64,000 bases of DNA from Cohnella xylanilytica (GCF_014212175.1 NZ_JACJVR010000047.1:1-64000); one strand, 5' to 3'. Positions 41,159 through 55,633 are shown, counted from the stretch's first letter. The notes: a model not told the origin generated them from the sequence alone. Made by a program: numbers and translations.

Positions 41159-42559
41159 TCAACGGACGGGCGGCGAGTCCGATTCTCCGACGATGACGCT
41201 GCGGTACTGCCTGGGCGTGAAGCCGGTCGCCTGCTTGAACGTTCGCGTGAAGTGGGAGGTATTGTAATAGCCGAGCCGATGGACGATGTGGCTCACCTGC
41301 AGCTCGGACTGCGTCAGCAGCACCTTCGCCTTCTCGATCCGCTGGTTGACGATGTACCGCGACAGCGACGTTCCCGTCCGGCTCTTGAAGAACCGGGACA
41401 AGTAAGCCGGATGGAAGTGGACGAGATCGGCGATCTCCTCTCTCTTCAGCTCATGGGGCAAATGTTCGTCCACGTAGGAGAAGATGCGCTGCAGAACGGC
41501 TCGGTCCGACGGACTCGGACTCCTCGTTCGCGCCTGACGGCTCGGCTTCCCGTCCGCTTCGCGCGCGAGCCTGCCCTCCGAATCGCCTGTCTCCCGCCTG
41601 CCGACCTCCTTCTTCCCTTCATCCGGCCTCCCTGCCTCCTTCTTCGCCTCCTCCGGCGACTCTGCCTCCGCCTTCTCTGCCCGCGTCTTCTCCGCCTGCA
41701 GCTTCTCTTCCTGCGTCTTCTCCTCCTGAGTCTTCTCCTCCTGCGCCTCCTCCATCGATAACGATGCCGACGCGCCGCTACGCCCGCGTTCCGGACTTCC
41801 CGCCCGGCCTCCCTCCTCGTCTCCCTCGTATTCGTCCTCCGCTTCGCCCCCGATCCTTCTCATCGCGACCGGCTCCCCGATCGAGACCGAGACGTCGGCG
41901 TAGAAGTGATTCCGGGCGGCCTTCGCGAACCGGCGGCAGCGGCTCTCGATCTCGTCCGTTCTTCGAAGCGGCGCCGGAAGCCCGAGGAGCAGCACCGCGA
42001 AGCCGTCTTGGACCGGAACCGTCAGCCCCGCTTCCGAACCCCGGATCAGTTCGTCCGCCGCGTTGCCGAGCGCGAACTCGAGCAAGGTCCGCTCGCGGGA
42101 AGTGAGCCCGATGCGCCATCGGTTCACGGCGATGCGAACGGGAAGCAGCCATTCGCCGGCCGCTTCCCGCTTATTCTTCAATTCCCCCCTCTCCCTTGAT
42201 TGGCGTAGCATTCGCGACAGAACGGCCGGCAGCCTCCCGGGCCGAAGCGGCTTCACGACGTAGGAACAGCCGTCCAGCCTCTCGATCTGCTCTCCCGTCA
42301 AGCCGGGCGGAACGATCGACAGCCACGCGACGCCGGGATCCCGTTCCCGGGCCCACTCCAGCAGCGCCAGCCCCTCCTCGAATCCGGTCGCCTCCAGATC
42401 GCAGCATACGCAGTCGAACCGCCTTCCTTCGAGCCGCCGCCTGGCGCCTCCGGCATCGGAAGCCTTCCAGATCTTCGCGGGCGCGGTCTCCGAATCGCCC
42501 CACCCTTCCAACCACTCGGCCGATTCCGACTCGCCGGCGATGAATAGAACGGTCTGCAT
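41159..42559 (-). CDS. AraC-family regulator with degenerate receiver-like N-terminus
   Basis: 466 residues from ATG 42559 (GGAGGACC upstream). The C-terminal AraC/XylS DNA-binding domain (about 365-460) has IADLVHFHPAYLSRFFKSRTG and VSHIVHRLGYYNTSHFTRTFKQATGFTPRQYR. The N-terminal 110 residues resemble a YesN-type receiver: Asp54 (CCDLEA) and Lys (YVVKPLRPG) are present but the usual acidic pair after the first strand is missing (LFIAGESES). A charged region (about 270-350) contains EEKTQ tandem repeats coded by 15-base units. It may sense something other than phosphorylation. Targets could be lysP or the cellulase operon next door; neither is shown. Confidence 0.85.
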   Translation of the reverse strand: MQTVLFIAGESESAEWLEGWGDSETAPAKIWKASDAGGARRRLEGRRFDCVCCDLEATGFEEGLALLEWARERDPGVAWLSIVPPGLTGEQIERLDGCSYVVKPLRPGRLPAVLSRMLRQSRERGELKNKREAAGEWLLPVRIAVNRWRIGLTSRERTLLEFALGNAADELIRGSEAGLTVPVQDGFAVLLLGLPAPLRRTDEIESRCRRFAKAARNHFYADVSVSIGEPVAMRRIGGEAEDEYEGDEEGGRAGSPERGRSGASASLSMEEAQEEKTQEEKTQEEKLQAEKTRAEKAEAESPEEAKKEAGRPDEGKKEVGRRETGDSEGRLAREADGKPSRQARTRSPSPSDRAVLQRIFSYVDEHLPHELKREEIADLVHFHPAYLSRFFKSRTGTSLSRYIVNQRIEKAKVLLTQSELQVSHIVHRLGYYNTSHFTRTFKQATGFTPRQYRSVIVGESDSPPVR

Positions 42560-42662
42560 TCGGGGTCCTCCTCTCCCCTCCGATATGTCCGACAACTACT
42601 ATTTTAAGGAAAAAGAGACGGTCTGGCGTCAGAAAACGGTCCTGCGTTCCCAAGCCGGAACC

Positions 42663-42697
42663 GGAAGCCGGGCCGAATCTCGTTCGCCCCGGCTTCC
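42663..42697 (-). terminator. Hairpin after the cellulase operon
   Basis: GGAAGCCGGG (42663-42672) pairs with CCCGGCTTCC (42688-42697). It lies 33 bases past the GH5 stop on the minus strand. No T run. Confidence 0.55.
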
Positions 42698-42729
42698 CGT
42701 CGTCCCGTTCGCTCGCTATCGGCGCGCCG

Positions 42730-44655
42730 TCAAGGCTCCGTTCCCCAGACGAGAGCGCCGTTCTCGTACAGCGTCGCATGGGTCCAGTCGGCGTAAGACG
42801 ATTGGGTCGCCAGGAACGAGTAGTCGTCGCTCTGGTCGAAGTTCGACCAGTCCGTCTTGGCCGCGCGGATCTGAATGTCCCCGCTCTGGCCGCCCGGCGC
42901 GATGGAGCCGGCGCCCGGCCCGAACGAGATCTCCAGGTACGTGTCCGCTCCCGGCTTCGCCGGACTGACGGCCGCGAACGCACCGCCGACGTTGGAGCTG
43001 CCGACCGCCGCGTAATCGACGAAGAAGCTGAGCCCGGCCGCCCCTTCCTTCGTGAAATAATACCGCAGCTTAAGTCCGGAGAGGCTCGCGGCGCTAGCGC
43101 CATTGTTCTTGATATTGAATTGGGCCGTAATCTGATTGCCGGCCGGATTCGGCTGGTTCGCCTTGTATTGGACGACGAGGGAGCCCGGCGAACCGTTCGA
43201 TCCCGCCTGGGGCGTAACGGCCGCTTCGGGCGAATTCGCCCCTTCGCCCGCCGCGTTCGCCGCGCTGACGACGTAGTAATACGTCGTGCCGTTCGCAAGC
43301 CCCGTATCCGCGTAGCTCGTCGCCGTCACCCCCGACGCCACCGTCGCGTACGGGCCGCCGCTCGTCGCCGCCCGCTTCACGTTGTAGCTCGCGGCTCCGC
43401 CCGAGGCCGGCCAGCTCAGGCTCGCCTTGGCGTCGCCCGCCGTCGCGGTCAGGCTTGACGGCGGCTGCGGCGCCGACTGCCATCCGCCCGACAGCGGCTT
43501 CATGATGCAGTTAAGCATCGTCTGCTTCGGGGCGTTCCACGTCGTCCAATCGTCGAGCAGCAGCCCTCCGGTGTCTCCGCTGTTCGGATTGAGGCACCAG
43601 TACGCCCAATACAGGCCGTTCGCTTGAATATAGTCGACCAGCTCGTTCTGCCATCGGCCTTCCTTGCTGACCGCGTCGACGCTGCGCCCGCCGAATTCCC
43701 CGACGAGAATCGGGGCGATGTTCTCTTTGCTGATATACCCCCAGTACGAATCCCACAGCGCCGGCAGGTTGTTCGGGAACGAAGGGTCCTCGAACCACGT
43801 TTGCTGTGCGACGCCGGGCCCGTAATCGTGCGGCGAATAGACGACCCGGTTCGGGACGTTCAGGCGCACCGGGTCGTTCCGGACTCCCTTCAGGTTGCCG
43901 CCCCACCAATAGGAGCCGGTCTGCCCCCGTACGTTGGACTGGATCCCTTCGACGATGATCAGCCAATTCGGGTTCACCGACAGGATCGCGTTGCCCGCCC
44001 GTTCCGCGGCGAGGCGCCAGTCCGTGCCCGGGTCGCCGGTGCCCCACGTCGCCGTTCCGTGCGGCTCGTTATGAAGGTCCGCGCCGATGACCGTCGGATT
44101 GTTCGCGTAACGCGCCGCGAGCATCTTCCAGTCGTCGATCCAGCGCTGCTCCGAATACTGCGCCGTGTACCACAGCTCCGATTGGCCTCCCGAATCGGGA
44201 CGGTGACGGTCCAGGAAGATCTGGATGCCGCGTTCCCCCGCCTCCTGCACGACCTTGTCCATGAGCTGAAGGGGAGTAAGCCCGACCAGGTCCGGATTCA
44301 CGACCGCGTTGATGCTGTTGACGGTCGATCCGGGATCGAACATCTGGGAGCTGAACGGCAGCCGGATCAAGTTGTAGCCGCGGTTCTTGATCTCGTCCAG
44401 GTAGCTGTCCAGCGAACGAGCCCACAGGCCGTGGGGAGAATAATTCGAAGTCTCGAAGCCGAACCAGCTGATGCCGTTGAAAATCGCGGGATCGCCGTTG
44501 GAATCGACGATCCGGTTGCCCGACGTATGATAATAGCCCGTCGGCGCGCCGGCGGCGGCGCTCTCCCCGCTCCCCGCCGGGAACGACAGGCCGAGCGCGA
44601 CGGCGAAGGCGAGCAGCGGCGCGAGACGCCGCCGCCCTCTCTTCGGATTGAACAT
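42730..44655 (-). CDS. GH5 endoglucanase with FN3 and CBM3
   Basis: 641 residues from ATG 44655 (AAGGAGGAG upstream). Signal peptide about 1-35; GH5 catalytic barrel about 38-390 with acid/base Glu197 in DLHNEPHG and nucleophile Glu320 in VGEFGG; one fibronectin III module about 398-485; C-terminal family 3 carbohydrate-binding module about 494-641 ending ALVWGTEP. It is a secreted enzyme that cuts internal beta-1,4-glucan bonds and binds crystalline cellulose through CBM3. It is the last gene of the four-gene cellulase operon and is preceded by an intercistronic hairpin. Confidence 0.92.
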   Translation of the reverse strand: MFNPKRGRRRLAPLLAFAVALGLSFPAGSGESAAAGAPTGYYHTSGNRIVDSNGDPAIFNGISWFGFETSNYSPHGLWARSLDSYLDEIKNRGYNLIRLPFSSQMFDPGSTVNSINAVVNPDLVGLTPLQLMDKVVQEAGERGIQIFLDRHRPDSGGQSELWYTAQYSEQRWIDDWKMLAARYANNPTVIGADLHNEPHGTATWGTGDPGTDWRLAAERAGNAILSVNPNWLIIVEGIQSNVRGQTGSYWWGGNLKGVRNDPVRLNVPNRVVYSPHDYGPGVAQQTWFEDPSFPNNLPALWDSYWGYISKENIAPILVGEFGGRSVDAVSKEGRWQNELVDYIQANGLYWAYWCLNPNSGDTGGLLLDDWTTWNAPKQTMLNCIMKPLSGGWQSAPQPPSSLTATAGDAKASLSWPASGGAASYNVKRAATSGGPYATVASGVTATSYADTGLANGTTYYYVVSAANAAGEGANSPEAAVTPQAGSNGSPGSLVVQYKANQPNPAGNQITAQFNIKNNGASAASLSGLKLRYYFTKEGAAGLSFFVDYAAVGSSNVGGAFAAVSPAKPGADTYLEISFGPGAGSIAPGGQSGDIQIRAAKTDWSNFDQSDDYSFLATQSSYADWTHATLYENGALVWGTEP

Positions 44656-44689
44656 GGCGGACTCCTCCTTCGCATCGGAATGCACGAAC

Positions 44690-44728
44690 GGGCGTCCCCG
44701 ACCCGGAAGCCGGAAGAAGGGGACGCCC
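44690..44728 (-). other. Intercistronic hairpin between GH48 and GH5 genes
   Basis: GGGCGTCCCC (44690-44699) pairs with GGGGACGCCC (44719-44728). It follows the GH48 stop codon by about ten bases and lacks a T run. It could protect the upstream mRNA end or thin out transcription into GH5. Confidence 0.6.
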
Positions 44729-44738
44729 GCCGCGGCGA

Positions 44739-47700
44739 TTAAGGCTCGGTTCCCCAGACGAGAGTTCCGTTCTGGTACAGCGTCGCCTTGCTCCAGTCGG
44801 CGAACGACGTCTTCGTCGCGTCGTACGAATAGTCGTCCGCTTCGTTGAAGTTCGACCAGTCGGACTTCGCGAACCGGACCTGGATCTCGCCGCTCTGCCC
44901 GCCGGCCGCGATCGAGCCCGCTCCCGAGCCGAAGGAGATCTCCAGATACGTATCGGCGCCCGTCTTCGCCGGGCTTACCGTCGCGAACGCGCCGCTGACG
45001 TTGGAGCTGCCGACCTGCGCGTAATCGCACCAGAAGCTAAGCCCAGAGGCGTTGTCCTTCGTGAAGTAGTAGCGAAGCTTCAGCCCGCTCAGGTTGACGG
45101 CGCTCGTGCCGGTGTTCTTGATGTTGAACTGGGCGTACACCTGGTTGTCGGTCGGACTCGAGTTGGTCGTCCGGTACTGCACGACGAGTCCGCCCGTCGC
45201 CGGCGCCGTCGGCGTCGCGCTCGCCTGCGCCGAATTCGGGCTCTCGCCCGCCGCGTTCGTCGCGCTGACGACGTAATAGTACGTCGTGCCGTTCGTCAGC
45301 CCCGTATCCGCGTAGCTCGTCGCCGTCACGCCCGTCGCCACCGTCGTATACGGGCCGCCGCTCGTCGTCGCCCGCTTCACGTTGTAGCCCGTCGCTCCGG
45401 CCGACGCCGTCCAGCTCAGGCTGACCTGCGCATTGCCCGCTGTCGCCGTCAGCCCCGCCGGAGCTGCCGGAACCGTCGGCGCCGCGGTCGGCGTCGCGCT
45501 AACCTGCGCCGAATTCGGGCTCTCGCCCGCCGCGTTCGTCGCGCTGACGACGTAGTAATACGTCGTGCCGTTCGTCAGCCCCGTATCCGCGTAGCTCGTC
45601 GCCGTTACGCCCGTCGCCACCGTCGCGTACGGGCCGCCGCTCGTCGTCGCCCGCTTCACGTTGTAGCCCGTCGCTCCGGCCGACGCCGTCCAGCTCAGGC
45701 TGACCTGCGCGTTGCCCGCCGTCGCGGAGAGCCCCGCCGGAGCCGCCGGAACCGTCGGCGTCGTCGAGCCTCCGCCGATCAGCCGGTCGAACTCCGCGTA
45801 GGCGGTGGCGATGTCGACCTGCGACCAGAAGCGATGGTACTTGAACGTAGGCGTCCCGTTCTCCCACTTCTGGGTCGCCGGATTCCAGGAGCTGTTATAC
45901 AGGTCGGACAGATAAGACCATTGCGGATCCTGCGTGATCTTCGGACGAAGCTGCGCGTAGCTGATGTAGACGCCGTTGCCGCCCTTGGCCGGATCGGAAG
46001 CGACGGCTCCGGTTCCCGGAATCGCGTTGCCTTGGCCGAACGTTCCGGACCATCCGTTCGGGAAGTAAATCTCCTTCGTGAAGTAGCGGTAATAATCGGC
46101 CCGCGTCTCGTCGACCGCGATGCCCATGCCGTCGTTGTAGCTCCAGGCCGTATCCAGCAGCTGCTCGGCCAGCGTCTTCGCCTGGCTGCCAAGCGCCGTG
46201 AAGCCGCCCGTCTCGGCCTTCGTGCCGGCCGCGAAGAAGGACAGCGCCTTGACGTAGCTTCCGAGCACGCCGACGTCCTGGCCGGGGCTCTTCGTGATGA
46301 CGTGGTAGGACGGGTTGCCGGTGAACGAGGAGAAGCCGTTCCACGTGTCCGGCTGTCCCGTCCATTCCAGCGTAGAGGGGAGCCAGAATTCGCCCGGCGC
46401 GTTCGTCGAGGCGATGGCCGGGTTGAGGCCGCCCAGCACCCGCTGTCCGGACGCGTTCAGATAGTAGCCGTCGGCGTCCGTCGACGGACGCTTGTTCACG
46501 AACACGTAGTCCATCGACCAGTCGATCCACTTCTGGATGATGTTCTTGGCCATCTGGAAGTTCTGGGACGACGTATCCCCGTTGGAGGCGAGGATGTAGT
46601 AGAGCTCGGCGACGCGCTCCAACGGCCACGATTGGAAGCCGAACCACGTGTTCGAGTTCGGGTCGTGGTACACCGGAGCCTCCTGGTAGGCGAGGCCGTA
46701 GAACTTGCTGACGCCGGACGGATAGGCTGCGTAGCTTCCGTTCCAGCTGTTGGTCGCGCCGCCTCCCATTCCTCCTTCGGAGGACAGGAGCCACGTGTAG
46801 AACTCGAGCTGCCGCGTCAGCGACGTGCTCCAGTCTGTCTGGGCCGTCGGCGAGGCCGGGATGAGGCCGCCCGCGTTCGTGGACAGGGCGTACGCCATGA
46901 CGGGGTTCTGGTAAGCCTGGTGGGCGTGGCTCGCGCCGATCCGCCAAGCCCAGTTGCCGCTGCCGTTCGCTCCCAGTCCGCCGCCCCAAGCCGTGTACCA
47001 CGACATGAGGTAGTGGCTGGCGTCCTTGCCCGTGCCGGCCGTCGGCGACCCGGAGCTGGCGCTGCCGATCTTCTGGAAGTACTTGTCGTACATGCCGTAG
47101 CGCAAGTAGTCTCCCATTTTTTTCGCTTTATTCAGGTATGCCGGGTTGTTGTAGCCAAGCTGCTTCGCCCAGTACATCACCTGGATGGCCCGCCCGTCCG
47201 CGTCGGTCGCGTTCGTGTAGCGCCACTGGGCGGAGGGAGCGGCGTTCTCCTTCGTGAACAGGGACATGAAGCCTTCGCCCGGCTTGCCGAACGACTTGTC
47301 GTCCTGGGACGGATGGTCGATCGCTTCCCAGACCGATTCCTGCTCGCCCCGCTGGAACGTGTTCACGTATGTCGCCGTATGGGACGGGTTCAGCAGGTTG
47401 CCGTAGCCGTACCAGTTGTCGACGTCCACCAGCCAGTGCATCAGATACGTCTGGTTGTTGCCGTACGTGGCCTTGAGCTCGGCGTCGAGGGGGTCCTTGC
47501 CCGCCGCGTATTGCCCCGTCAGCTGGGACGGATACTGGTCGGGATAGGGCTTCTCCGCCGCGTACGTGGCCGGGCTGTTCGGATTGTAATAGCTCATCGT
47601 CGGCTGTTCTTCCTTGCCGTCGCCTTCGTTGATCGGAATGATGTACTTCTCCATGCTGTCCCAAGCCGCTTCCAGCTTGGTCCAGTCCCCGGTGTAGTAG

Positions 47701-47996
47701 CCGTACAGCGTCTCCAGCCACAGCCAGTAGCTGTACGCCTCGGACGTCGTCATATGGCCGTAGTCGGGAGCCTCGCTGATGAGGGTCTCGACGGAGTGAT
47801 ACGGAATGCCTTCCGGCGAGAAGTACCCGTTATTCGGATCCTTGATGGCGTCGTACAGCTCCAGGAACCGGGTCTCGTTCACGGTCGCCGCGGCGGCCTT
47901 CGGAGCCGGGCCCGACCCTAATCCCGCATAGACCGTCAGGACGACGGCGAGGGCGATCCAGAGCTTAAACGCCTTGTTCGTCAAACTCGCTATCAT
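44739..47996 (-). CDS. GH48 reducing-end cellobiohydrolase with two FN3 and CBM3
   Basis: 1085 residues. Signal peptide about 1-37; GH48 catalytic domain about 40-740 with the family segment [22 protein letters not shown] (candidate catalytic acid Glu75), [15 protein letters not shown] and many Trp/Tyr tunnel residues; two nearly identical FN3 modules (about 750-935); CBM3 (about 938-1085). GH48 enzymes are processive exoglucanases that release cellobiose from reducing ends and are usually the dominant enzyme of bacterial cellulolytic systems. It starts 43 bases after the GH44 gene, with AGGAGGAGGAG ahead of the ATG. Confidence 0.94.
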   Translation of the reverse strand: MIASLTNKAFKLWIALAVVLTVYAGLGSGPAPKAAAATVNETRFLELYDAIKDPNNGYFSPEGIPYHSVETLISEAPDYGHMTTSEAYSYWLWLETLYGYYTGDWTKLEAAWDSMEKYIIPINEGDGKEEQPTMSYYNPNSPATYAAEKPYPDQYPSQLTGQYAAGKDPLDAELKATYGNNQTYLMHWLVDVDNWYGYGNLLNPSHTATYVNTFQRGEQESVWEAIDHPSQDDKSFGKPGEGFMSLFTKENAAPSAQWRYTNATDADGRAIQVMYWAKQLGYNNPAYLNKAKKMGDYLRYGMYDKYFQKIGSASSGSPTAGTGKDASHYLMSWYTAWGGGLGANGSGNWAWRIGASHAHQAYQNPVMAYALSTNAGGLIPASPTAQTDWSTSLTRQLEFYTWLLSSEGGMGGGATNSWNGSYAAYPSGVSKFYGLAYQEAPVYHDPNSNTWFGFQSWPLERVAELYYILASNGDTSSQNFQMAKNIIQKWIDWSMDYVFVNKRPSTDADGYYLNASGQRVLGGLNPAIASTNAPGEFWLPSTLEWTGQPDTWNGFSSFTGNPSYHVITKSPGQDVGVLGSYVKALSFFAAGTKAETGGFTALGSQAKTLAEQLLDTAWSYNDGMGIAVDETRADYYRYFTKEIYFPNGWSGTFGQGNAIPGTGAVASDPAKGGNGVYISYAQLRPKITQDPQWSYLSDLYNSSWNPATQKWENGTPTFKYHRFWSQVDIATAYAEFDRLIGGGSTTPTVPAAPAGLSATAGNAQVSLSWTASAGATGYNVKRATTSGGPYATVATGVTATSYADTGLTNGTTYYYVVSATNAAGESPNSAQVSATPTAAPTVPAAPAGLTATAGNAQVSLSWTASAGATGYNVKRATTSGGPYTTVATGVTATSYADTGLTNGTTYYYVVSATNAAGESPNSAQASATPTAPATGGLVVQYRTTNSSPTDNQVYAQFNIKNTGTSAVNLSGLKLRYYFTKDNASGLSFWCDYAQVGSSNVSGAFATVSPAKTGADTYLEISFGSGAGSIAAGGQSGEIQVRFAKSDWSNFNEADDYSYDATKTSFADWSKATLYQNGTLVWGTEP

Positions 47997-48039
47997 TCGT
48001 AACTCCTCCTCCTGATCGAATGAAGGGAAGAGCCGCCGT

Positions 48040-50409
48040 TCAGGACGGCTCCGTTCCCCATACCAGCGTGCCGTTCCGATACAGCGTTACCCGGCTCCAG
48101 TCGACGAACGAACTCTTCGTTCCGTCGTAGGAGTAGTCGTTCGCTTCGTCGAAGTTCGACCAGTCGGACTTCGCGAACCGGGCTTGAATCTCGCCGCTCT
48201 GTCCGCCCGGCGCGATCGAGCCCGCTCCCGGGCCGAACGAGATCTCGAGGTAGGCGTCCGCTCCCGTCTTCGCCGGGTTCATCGCGACGAACGAGCCGCT
48301 CACGTTCGAGCTGCCGACCTGCGCCCAGTCGGACCAGAATTGAAGCGCGGAAGAACCGGCGTCCTTCGTGAAGTAGTAGCGCAGCTTCAGCGAATTCATG
48401 GCGACCGGGCTCGCGCCCGCGTTCTTGATGTTGAACTGCGCCATGACCTGGTTGTCGTTCGGGCTCGCGTTGTTCACTTTGTACTGCACCGCAAGCCCGC
48501 CCGTCGGCGGCGCCCCTTGGGGCGTTGCGACGGCTTGAGCGGAGTTCGCGCTCTCGCCTGCCGGATGGACCGCGCTCACGACGTAATAATACGTCGTCCC
48601 GTTCGTCAGGCCCGTATCCGCGTAAGCCGTCGACGTCACGCCCGAGGCCACCGTCGCGTACGGGCCGCCGCTCGTCGTCGCCCGCTTCACGTTATAGCTC
48701 GCGGCTCCGCTTACAGGGGCCCAAGCCAAGTCGACCCGCGCGTCGCCCGCCGTCGCCGTCACGCCCGTCGGTGCCGCAGGCGTCGATGAATTCCCCGATT
48801 GAAGTACGATGTGATAGGCGGTCAAAGGCGGAATCGAGTACGCGAACTGATTGCCGCTAATGGAGGAGATAACGCCTTTCTGCGAGAGTGCAGTACCGGT
48901 GCTGTCGAAGCCGTAGACGACGCCGGAGGTATACGTCTTGTCGCCGGCGATTTGAATGTTCGCGTTCAGCGAACTGTCGAAGCTCTTGTTCAGAACGATC
49001 AGATGCAGCTCCGAATTCGTCGCGTCGTTGACGGAGGCGTATACGGAGCTGTTCGCGATATCGGAAGTGTCCGCCTTGACGTGAATGTCGCCGAATTTGG
49101 AGCCGTTGCCGTCGTAATTGCGGTACAGCTTAAACGCCGAATTCACGTAATCGGAGTCGGACTCGAGCTTCCAGAACGACGCGAAGTACAGCCCGTACTT
49201 CCCGAATATGCCGAGCGCGTCCGCTTGGGCGATGCCGCCCGAGATGTCCCCTTCTCCGCCGTAGCTGTACTCGGTGATCGCCAATTTGGTGCCCGGGTAA
49301 TACGAGTCGATCGAAGATTTCAGTCTCGGGATTATGGGAAGATAGCTGGAAAAGGACGTGTTGATCCAACTGTCTTCGTGATACGTCGGGTCCCACAGCG
49401 AACGGGGCGCCTGCACGCGCGCCTTCTGCGTGTCCGTATTGCCGGTCCCGCCGAAAACGATGCGCTGTCCGCCTCCTTGCGCTTCGGGATACCAGTGAAC
49501 GTCGAGCGTATCGAGCAGCCGTTTGCCCGCCGTCGCGGATGCCTGCTTCATTTTGTCGAGGTAGTAATCGACGTACCAGTTGTAGCTGCCCTTCTCCGCC
49601 GGCCAGTCCGGCGCGTCCTGAAGCGCGTAATAGGCGTAAAATCCGTACAACGCGGGTCCGAAAATTTCGGCGGCTGGATCGACGGCTTTAACCGCCTTCG
49701 ACAGAGCGACCGACCGGTCCACCAACTCTTTGGCTCCCACTTTGGCGGAGTGGATTCGCGGATGCGTCGACGACCATAACGCCGGCTCGTTATCCAGCGA
49801 ATACCCCCGGATTCCCGTGGAAGTCGCCGCGGAGCCGTACTTGTTCACGAGGAAGTTCACTTCTTCGTCCATATAGACGCTTCCGTCGTTCGGGTCCGGC
49901 GTCAGGGTGTACGGGCTGCCCTTCTCGTTCACGACTTGGCGCCACCGGGATGAAGGAGCCGCTTCGCTCTCCGATACGGATCCGTTCTTGTCCGCGGCGA
50001 CGTAGCCCGCCATCTGAAGCGTGACGAGCGAGTAGCTTCCGTTCGCGACGGACACGTCGTGAAACTTGGTTACCGTGGCGCCCGGAGCCGAGCAGCCGCT
50101 GACGTTGGCGCCGCACAGATAATCGTCGCTCGAATGCAGCCAATCGCTGCCCGCGTTCGAAGCGTTGGTCTCCCAGTTGTAGCCGGTCAGCCGGTTGCCT
50201 CCCAATCGTCGGGCCGTATAATCGCCGACATTCGGAAAATCCTGATTGGTCCCGTAAATGTAGGGGCTGATGTTCGTCCTCTCCGCTCCCGTGTCGACCG
50301 TAATGGATACGTTGACCGGCGCCGCATGGGCGGCCGGGGCCAGCGGAAGCAGCGCGGACAGCAGCACGGCCGCGCCCGCGACGGAAGCGATCCCTTTCGT
50401 TTTACTCAA
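48040..50409 (-). CDS. GH44 endoglucanase/xyloglucanase with FN3 and CBM3
   Basis: 789 residues. Signal peptide 1-30 (AHAA cleavage region); GH44 domain about 31-540 with the signature [21 protein letters not shown], acid/base Glu208 in SLDNEPALW and nucleophile Glu380 in AITEYSYGG; a beta-sandwich subdomain closing with [11 protein letters not shown]3 about 545-632; CBM3 about 640-789. GH44 enzymes cut cellulose, xyloglucan and mixed glucans internally. It is the second gene of the operon, 100 bases after GH9. Its CBM3 and FN3 are more divergent from the others than those of GH48 and GH9. Confidence 0.93.
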   Translation of the reverse strand: MSKTKGIASVAGAAVLLSALLPLAPAAHAAPVNVSITVDTGAERTNISPYIYGTNQDFPNVGDYTARRLGGNRLTGYNWETNASNAGSDWLHSSDDYLCGANVSGCSAPGATVTKFHDVSVANGSYSLVTLQMAGYVAADKNGSVSESEAAPSSRWRQVVNEKGSPYTLTPDPNDGSVYMDEEVNFLVNKYGSAATSTGIRGYSLDNEPALWSSTHPRIHSAKVGAKELVDRSVALSKAVKAVDPAAEIFGPALYGFYAYYALQDAPDWPAEKGSYNWYVDYYLDKMKQASATAGKRLLDTLDVHWYPEAQGGGQRIVFGGTGNTDTQKARVQAPRSLWDPTYHEDSWINTSFSSYLPIIPRLKSSIDSYYPGTKLAITEYSYGGEGDISGGIAQADALGIFGKYGLYFASFWKLESDSDYVNSAFKLYRNYDGNGSKFGDIHVKADTSDIANSSVYASVNDATNSELHLIVLNKSFDSSLNANIQIAGDKTYTSGVVYGFDSTGTALSQKGVISSISGNQFAYSIPPLTAYHIVLQSGNSSTPAAPTGVTATAGDARVDLAWAPVSGAASYNVKRATTSGGPYATVASGVTSTAYADTGLTNGTTYYYVVSAVHPAGESANSAQAVATPQGAPPTGGLAVQYKVNNASPNDNQVMAQFNIKNAGASPVAMNSLKLRYYFTKDAGSSALQFWSDWAQVGSSNVSGSFVAMNPAKTGADAYLEISFGPGAGSIAPGGQSGEIQARFAKSDWSNFDEANDYSYDGTKSSFVDWSRVTLYRNGTLVWGTEPS

Positions 50410-50509
50410 CGATATCAGCTCCTTTGGCGGTTGATAGCCGAAGGGGCCGCGCCGCGCAGGCCTCGGCGCCTTCGGATCGGAGTCGCGTATTTCGTTCGCT
50501 GTCGGTTTA

Positions 50510-53701
<3,192 letters not shown>

Positions 53702-53734
53702 AAAAAAAGCCCGTCCCCCGTCGGATAGGGGACG
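53702..53734 (-). terminator. Rho-independent terminator after the NlpC/P60 gene
   Basis: On the minus strand CGTCCCC pairs with GGGGACG (53728-53734, 53712-53718), followed by GGC and seven T (complement of 53702-53708). Confidence 0.85.
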
Positions 53735-53944
53735 AACTTTGGCGAACCGGGACGAGCGGAACTCGTCCGGCTTGTATGGATTATAGCGGCCGTTGCCGCT
53801 CCTTGGGGGCCGAGCGTCCCGGCAGATGGAGGACGAACGCCGCCATTGTGCTGCGTCCCGACGCACGGCGCCTTCGGCGCCATAACGCGCGCCGGGAGAG
53901 ACGCGCGAGGGGGCGAACGGCGCGAGGCACGCGGCGCGGCTTGC

Positions 53945-55042
53945 TTACAGGGCGCTGCCTCCGAACAGGAAGCGGTACTCCCAATGCTTGCCCGCGATCG
54001 AGTCGATCCGGACGCCTCCGGACGTCTTCGAGTACGTCTGGAGAATCTTGCCGTCGCCCAGGTAGATGCCTACGTGGCTGATCTTCGAGGTGAACGGCTG
54101 CTTGTTCGCGTACAAGGACGAGCTTGTCCCTTTGTAATCCATGAAGAACATAAGGTCGCCGCGCTTCAGTTGCCTCCAATCGGTCGTGACGGCCGATCTC
54201 TCGCGCACGTAGGCCCCTTGGGAAGCGGAATCGCCCGGAAGCGTCACGCCGAGCGCGTCCTTGAACGCCTGCCGGACGAAGTCCGAGCAGTCGAACGTCG
54301 TCGTCGTGTTCCGGTCGGAGCCGTATTCGTACGGGGTGCCGAGATACTTCAGGCCGGCTTCGATGACGGCTTCGGCCTTCGCGGCCGCGTCCAACGTCCC
54401 GCCCGGGCCGGACGTATCCGTTCCGGAGTCCGAGCCGGAGCCGCTTCCGCCGGAGCTCGAACCGTTCCCTCCGGAGCCGGTTCCCGCGTTGCCGCCGGAG
54501 CTTCCCCCCGAGGACGCGTCCGGGATCGGTCCCGTCAGCTTGATATAGGAAGAGGAGGAGCTGACGTAGCCGGCCTTGCCGTCGGAGTCGGTGACCGCAT
54601 ACCAGTAAGAGTTGACCTTAGCGGTCACCGTTACCTTCTCGTTCGCTTTGAGGTAGCGAATGCGGGCCCCGGACGCGGACGGAGCTTCGCGGAACGAGAC
54701 GGAGGAGACGATGACGGCGTTGGCGTTGGCGCTGGCGCCGGAATCGGCTTCTTCGGCCGGCGCCGAGATCAGCTTGACGTACGTCGACCTCGAGGAGACG
54801 TAGCCCGTCCGGCCGCCGGACTCCCGCACCTTCCACCAGTAATCGTTCGTCTTCTCCAGCAGGGCGACCGATTCGCCGGGCTTCAGGTATCGAACGACGC
54901 TCGAAGACGTGCTCGGGGCCGTGCGGAAGCTGACCGTCGCCACGATCTGCGCCTTGCCCTCCTTCGCCGCCGCGCCGGCCGCAGCCGGGAGAGCGGAAGC
55001 CAGCGTCAGGGCGGTCAGCGCAATCATCAAATTCCTTCTCAT
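53945..55042 (-). CDS. Secreted NlpC/P60 endopeptidase with two SH3 domains
   Basis: 365 residues from ATG 55042 (GGGGAGGAC upstream). Signal peptide about 1-25; two bacterial SH3 domains (about 30-92 and 108-170), each ending in GYVSS; a Gly/Ser linker (about 177-215); a C-terminal NlpC/P60 domain with catalytic Cys252 (FDCSDFVRQAF) and His323 (KISHVGIYLGDGKI). Such enzymes cut D-gamma-glutamyl-diamino-acid bonds in peptidoglycan; the SH3 parts hold them to the wall. It stands alone, with its own terminator. Confidence 0.92.
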   Translation of the reverse strand: MRRNLMIALTALTLASALPAAAGAAAKEGKAQIVATVSFRTAPSTSSSVVRYLKPGESVALLEKTNDYWWKVRESGGRTGYVSSRSTYVKLISAPAEEADSGASANANAVIVSSVSFREAPSASGARIRYLKANEKVTVTAKVNSYWYAVTDSDGKAGYVSSSSSYIKLTGPIPDASSGGSSGGNAGTGSGGNGSSSGGSGSGSDSGTDTSGPGGTLDAAAKAEAVIEAGLKYLGTPYEYGSDRNTTTTFDCSDFVRQAFKDALGVTLPGDSASQGAYVRERSAVTTDWRQLKRGDLMFFMDYKGTSSSLYANKQPFTSKISHVGIYLGDGKILQTYSKTSGGVRIDSIAGKHWEYRFLFGGSAL

Positions 55043-55633
55043 GTAGTCTTGTCCTCCCCATGAACTTGGTGTATCAAGTCCATTATCGGAGGACATGCGG
55101 CGGGATTCATGAGACGGAATTCTCAAGGAGGGACTCTCCCATAGGCAATAGGGTCCAGAACGCGCCTAGGCTTAAAGAACAACAATCCGCGCCCCCGCTG
55201 CGTTTGCTTCAAGGCGCTGGTGCGATTTACCACTTATTCATGCCGCTTGTCCGAGGTCTTGGCGGAAGCTCTCTAACCAGGGCAATATCGGGTTCCAGCG
55301 CTAATCGCGCCGCTTCCCCCTCAATTCCCCTAAATAAGATCGCTGGAGTTCGTTAGATTGTCAAAAGGGCTTCTAAACGCTAAATAGCGTCTCCTGGGTT
55401 CGCTAGAGAAGAAAGGGGCCTATGAACGGGGAGCATGGGATTCCAATTGCAACTTGCAACCATGAACGAAATGGTCTTTCGTAGAAAAAAAAGCCAACCA
55501 GCAAGCCCTGGCGGACCTGAGAAATAAGAAAGAACCGCCGGCCGGGTCCGGTGGGTTCCATTCGCCGCGATTCCGTAAAGGTGCCGTCTATCAAAACCGA
55601 TGCAGAGGACGGCGAACTCTCCATCCGCGCGGC
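55043..55633. other. Gene-free stretch with a faint 50-57-base repeat
   Basis: No protein-like frame is found here. Three related segments starting CTAACCAGGG (55273), CTAAATAAGA (55330) and CTAAATAGCG (55380) each end in GGTTC/GAGTTC plus GCTA or GTTAG. Spacing is 57 and 50 bases. This may be a worn array of a third hairpin-repeat family. Confidence 0.4.

Noticed and set aside
45834-47921. Long plus-strand frame (about 695 codons) antisense to the GH48 gene
   Set aside because: Arg/Val-rich, no motif, no start signal; the minus strand encodes a complete GH48 enzyme.
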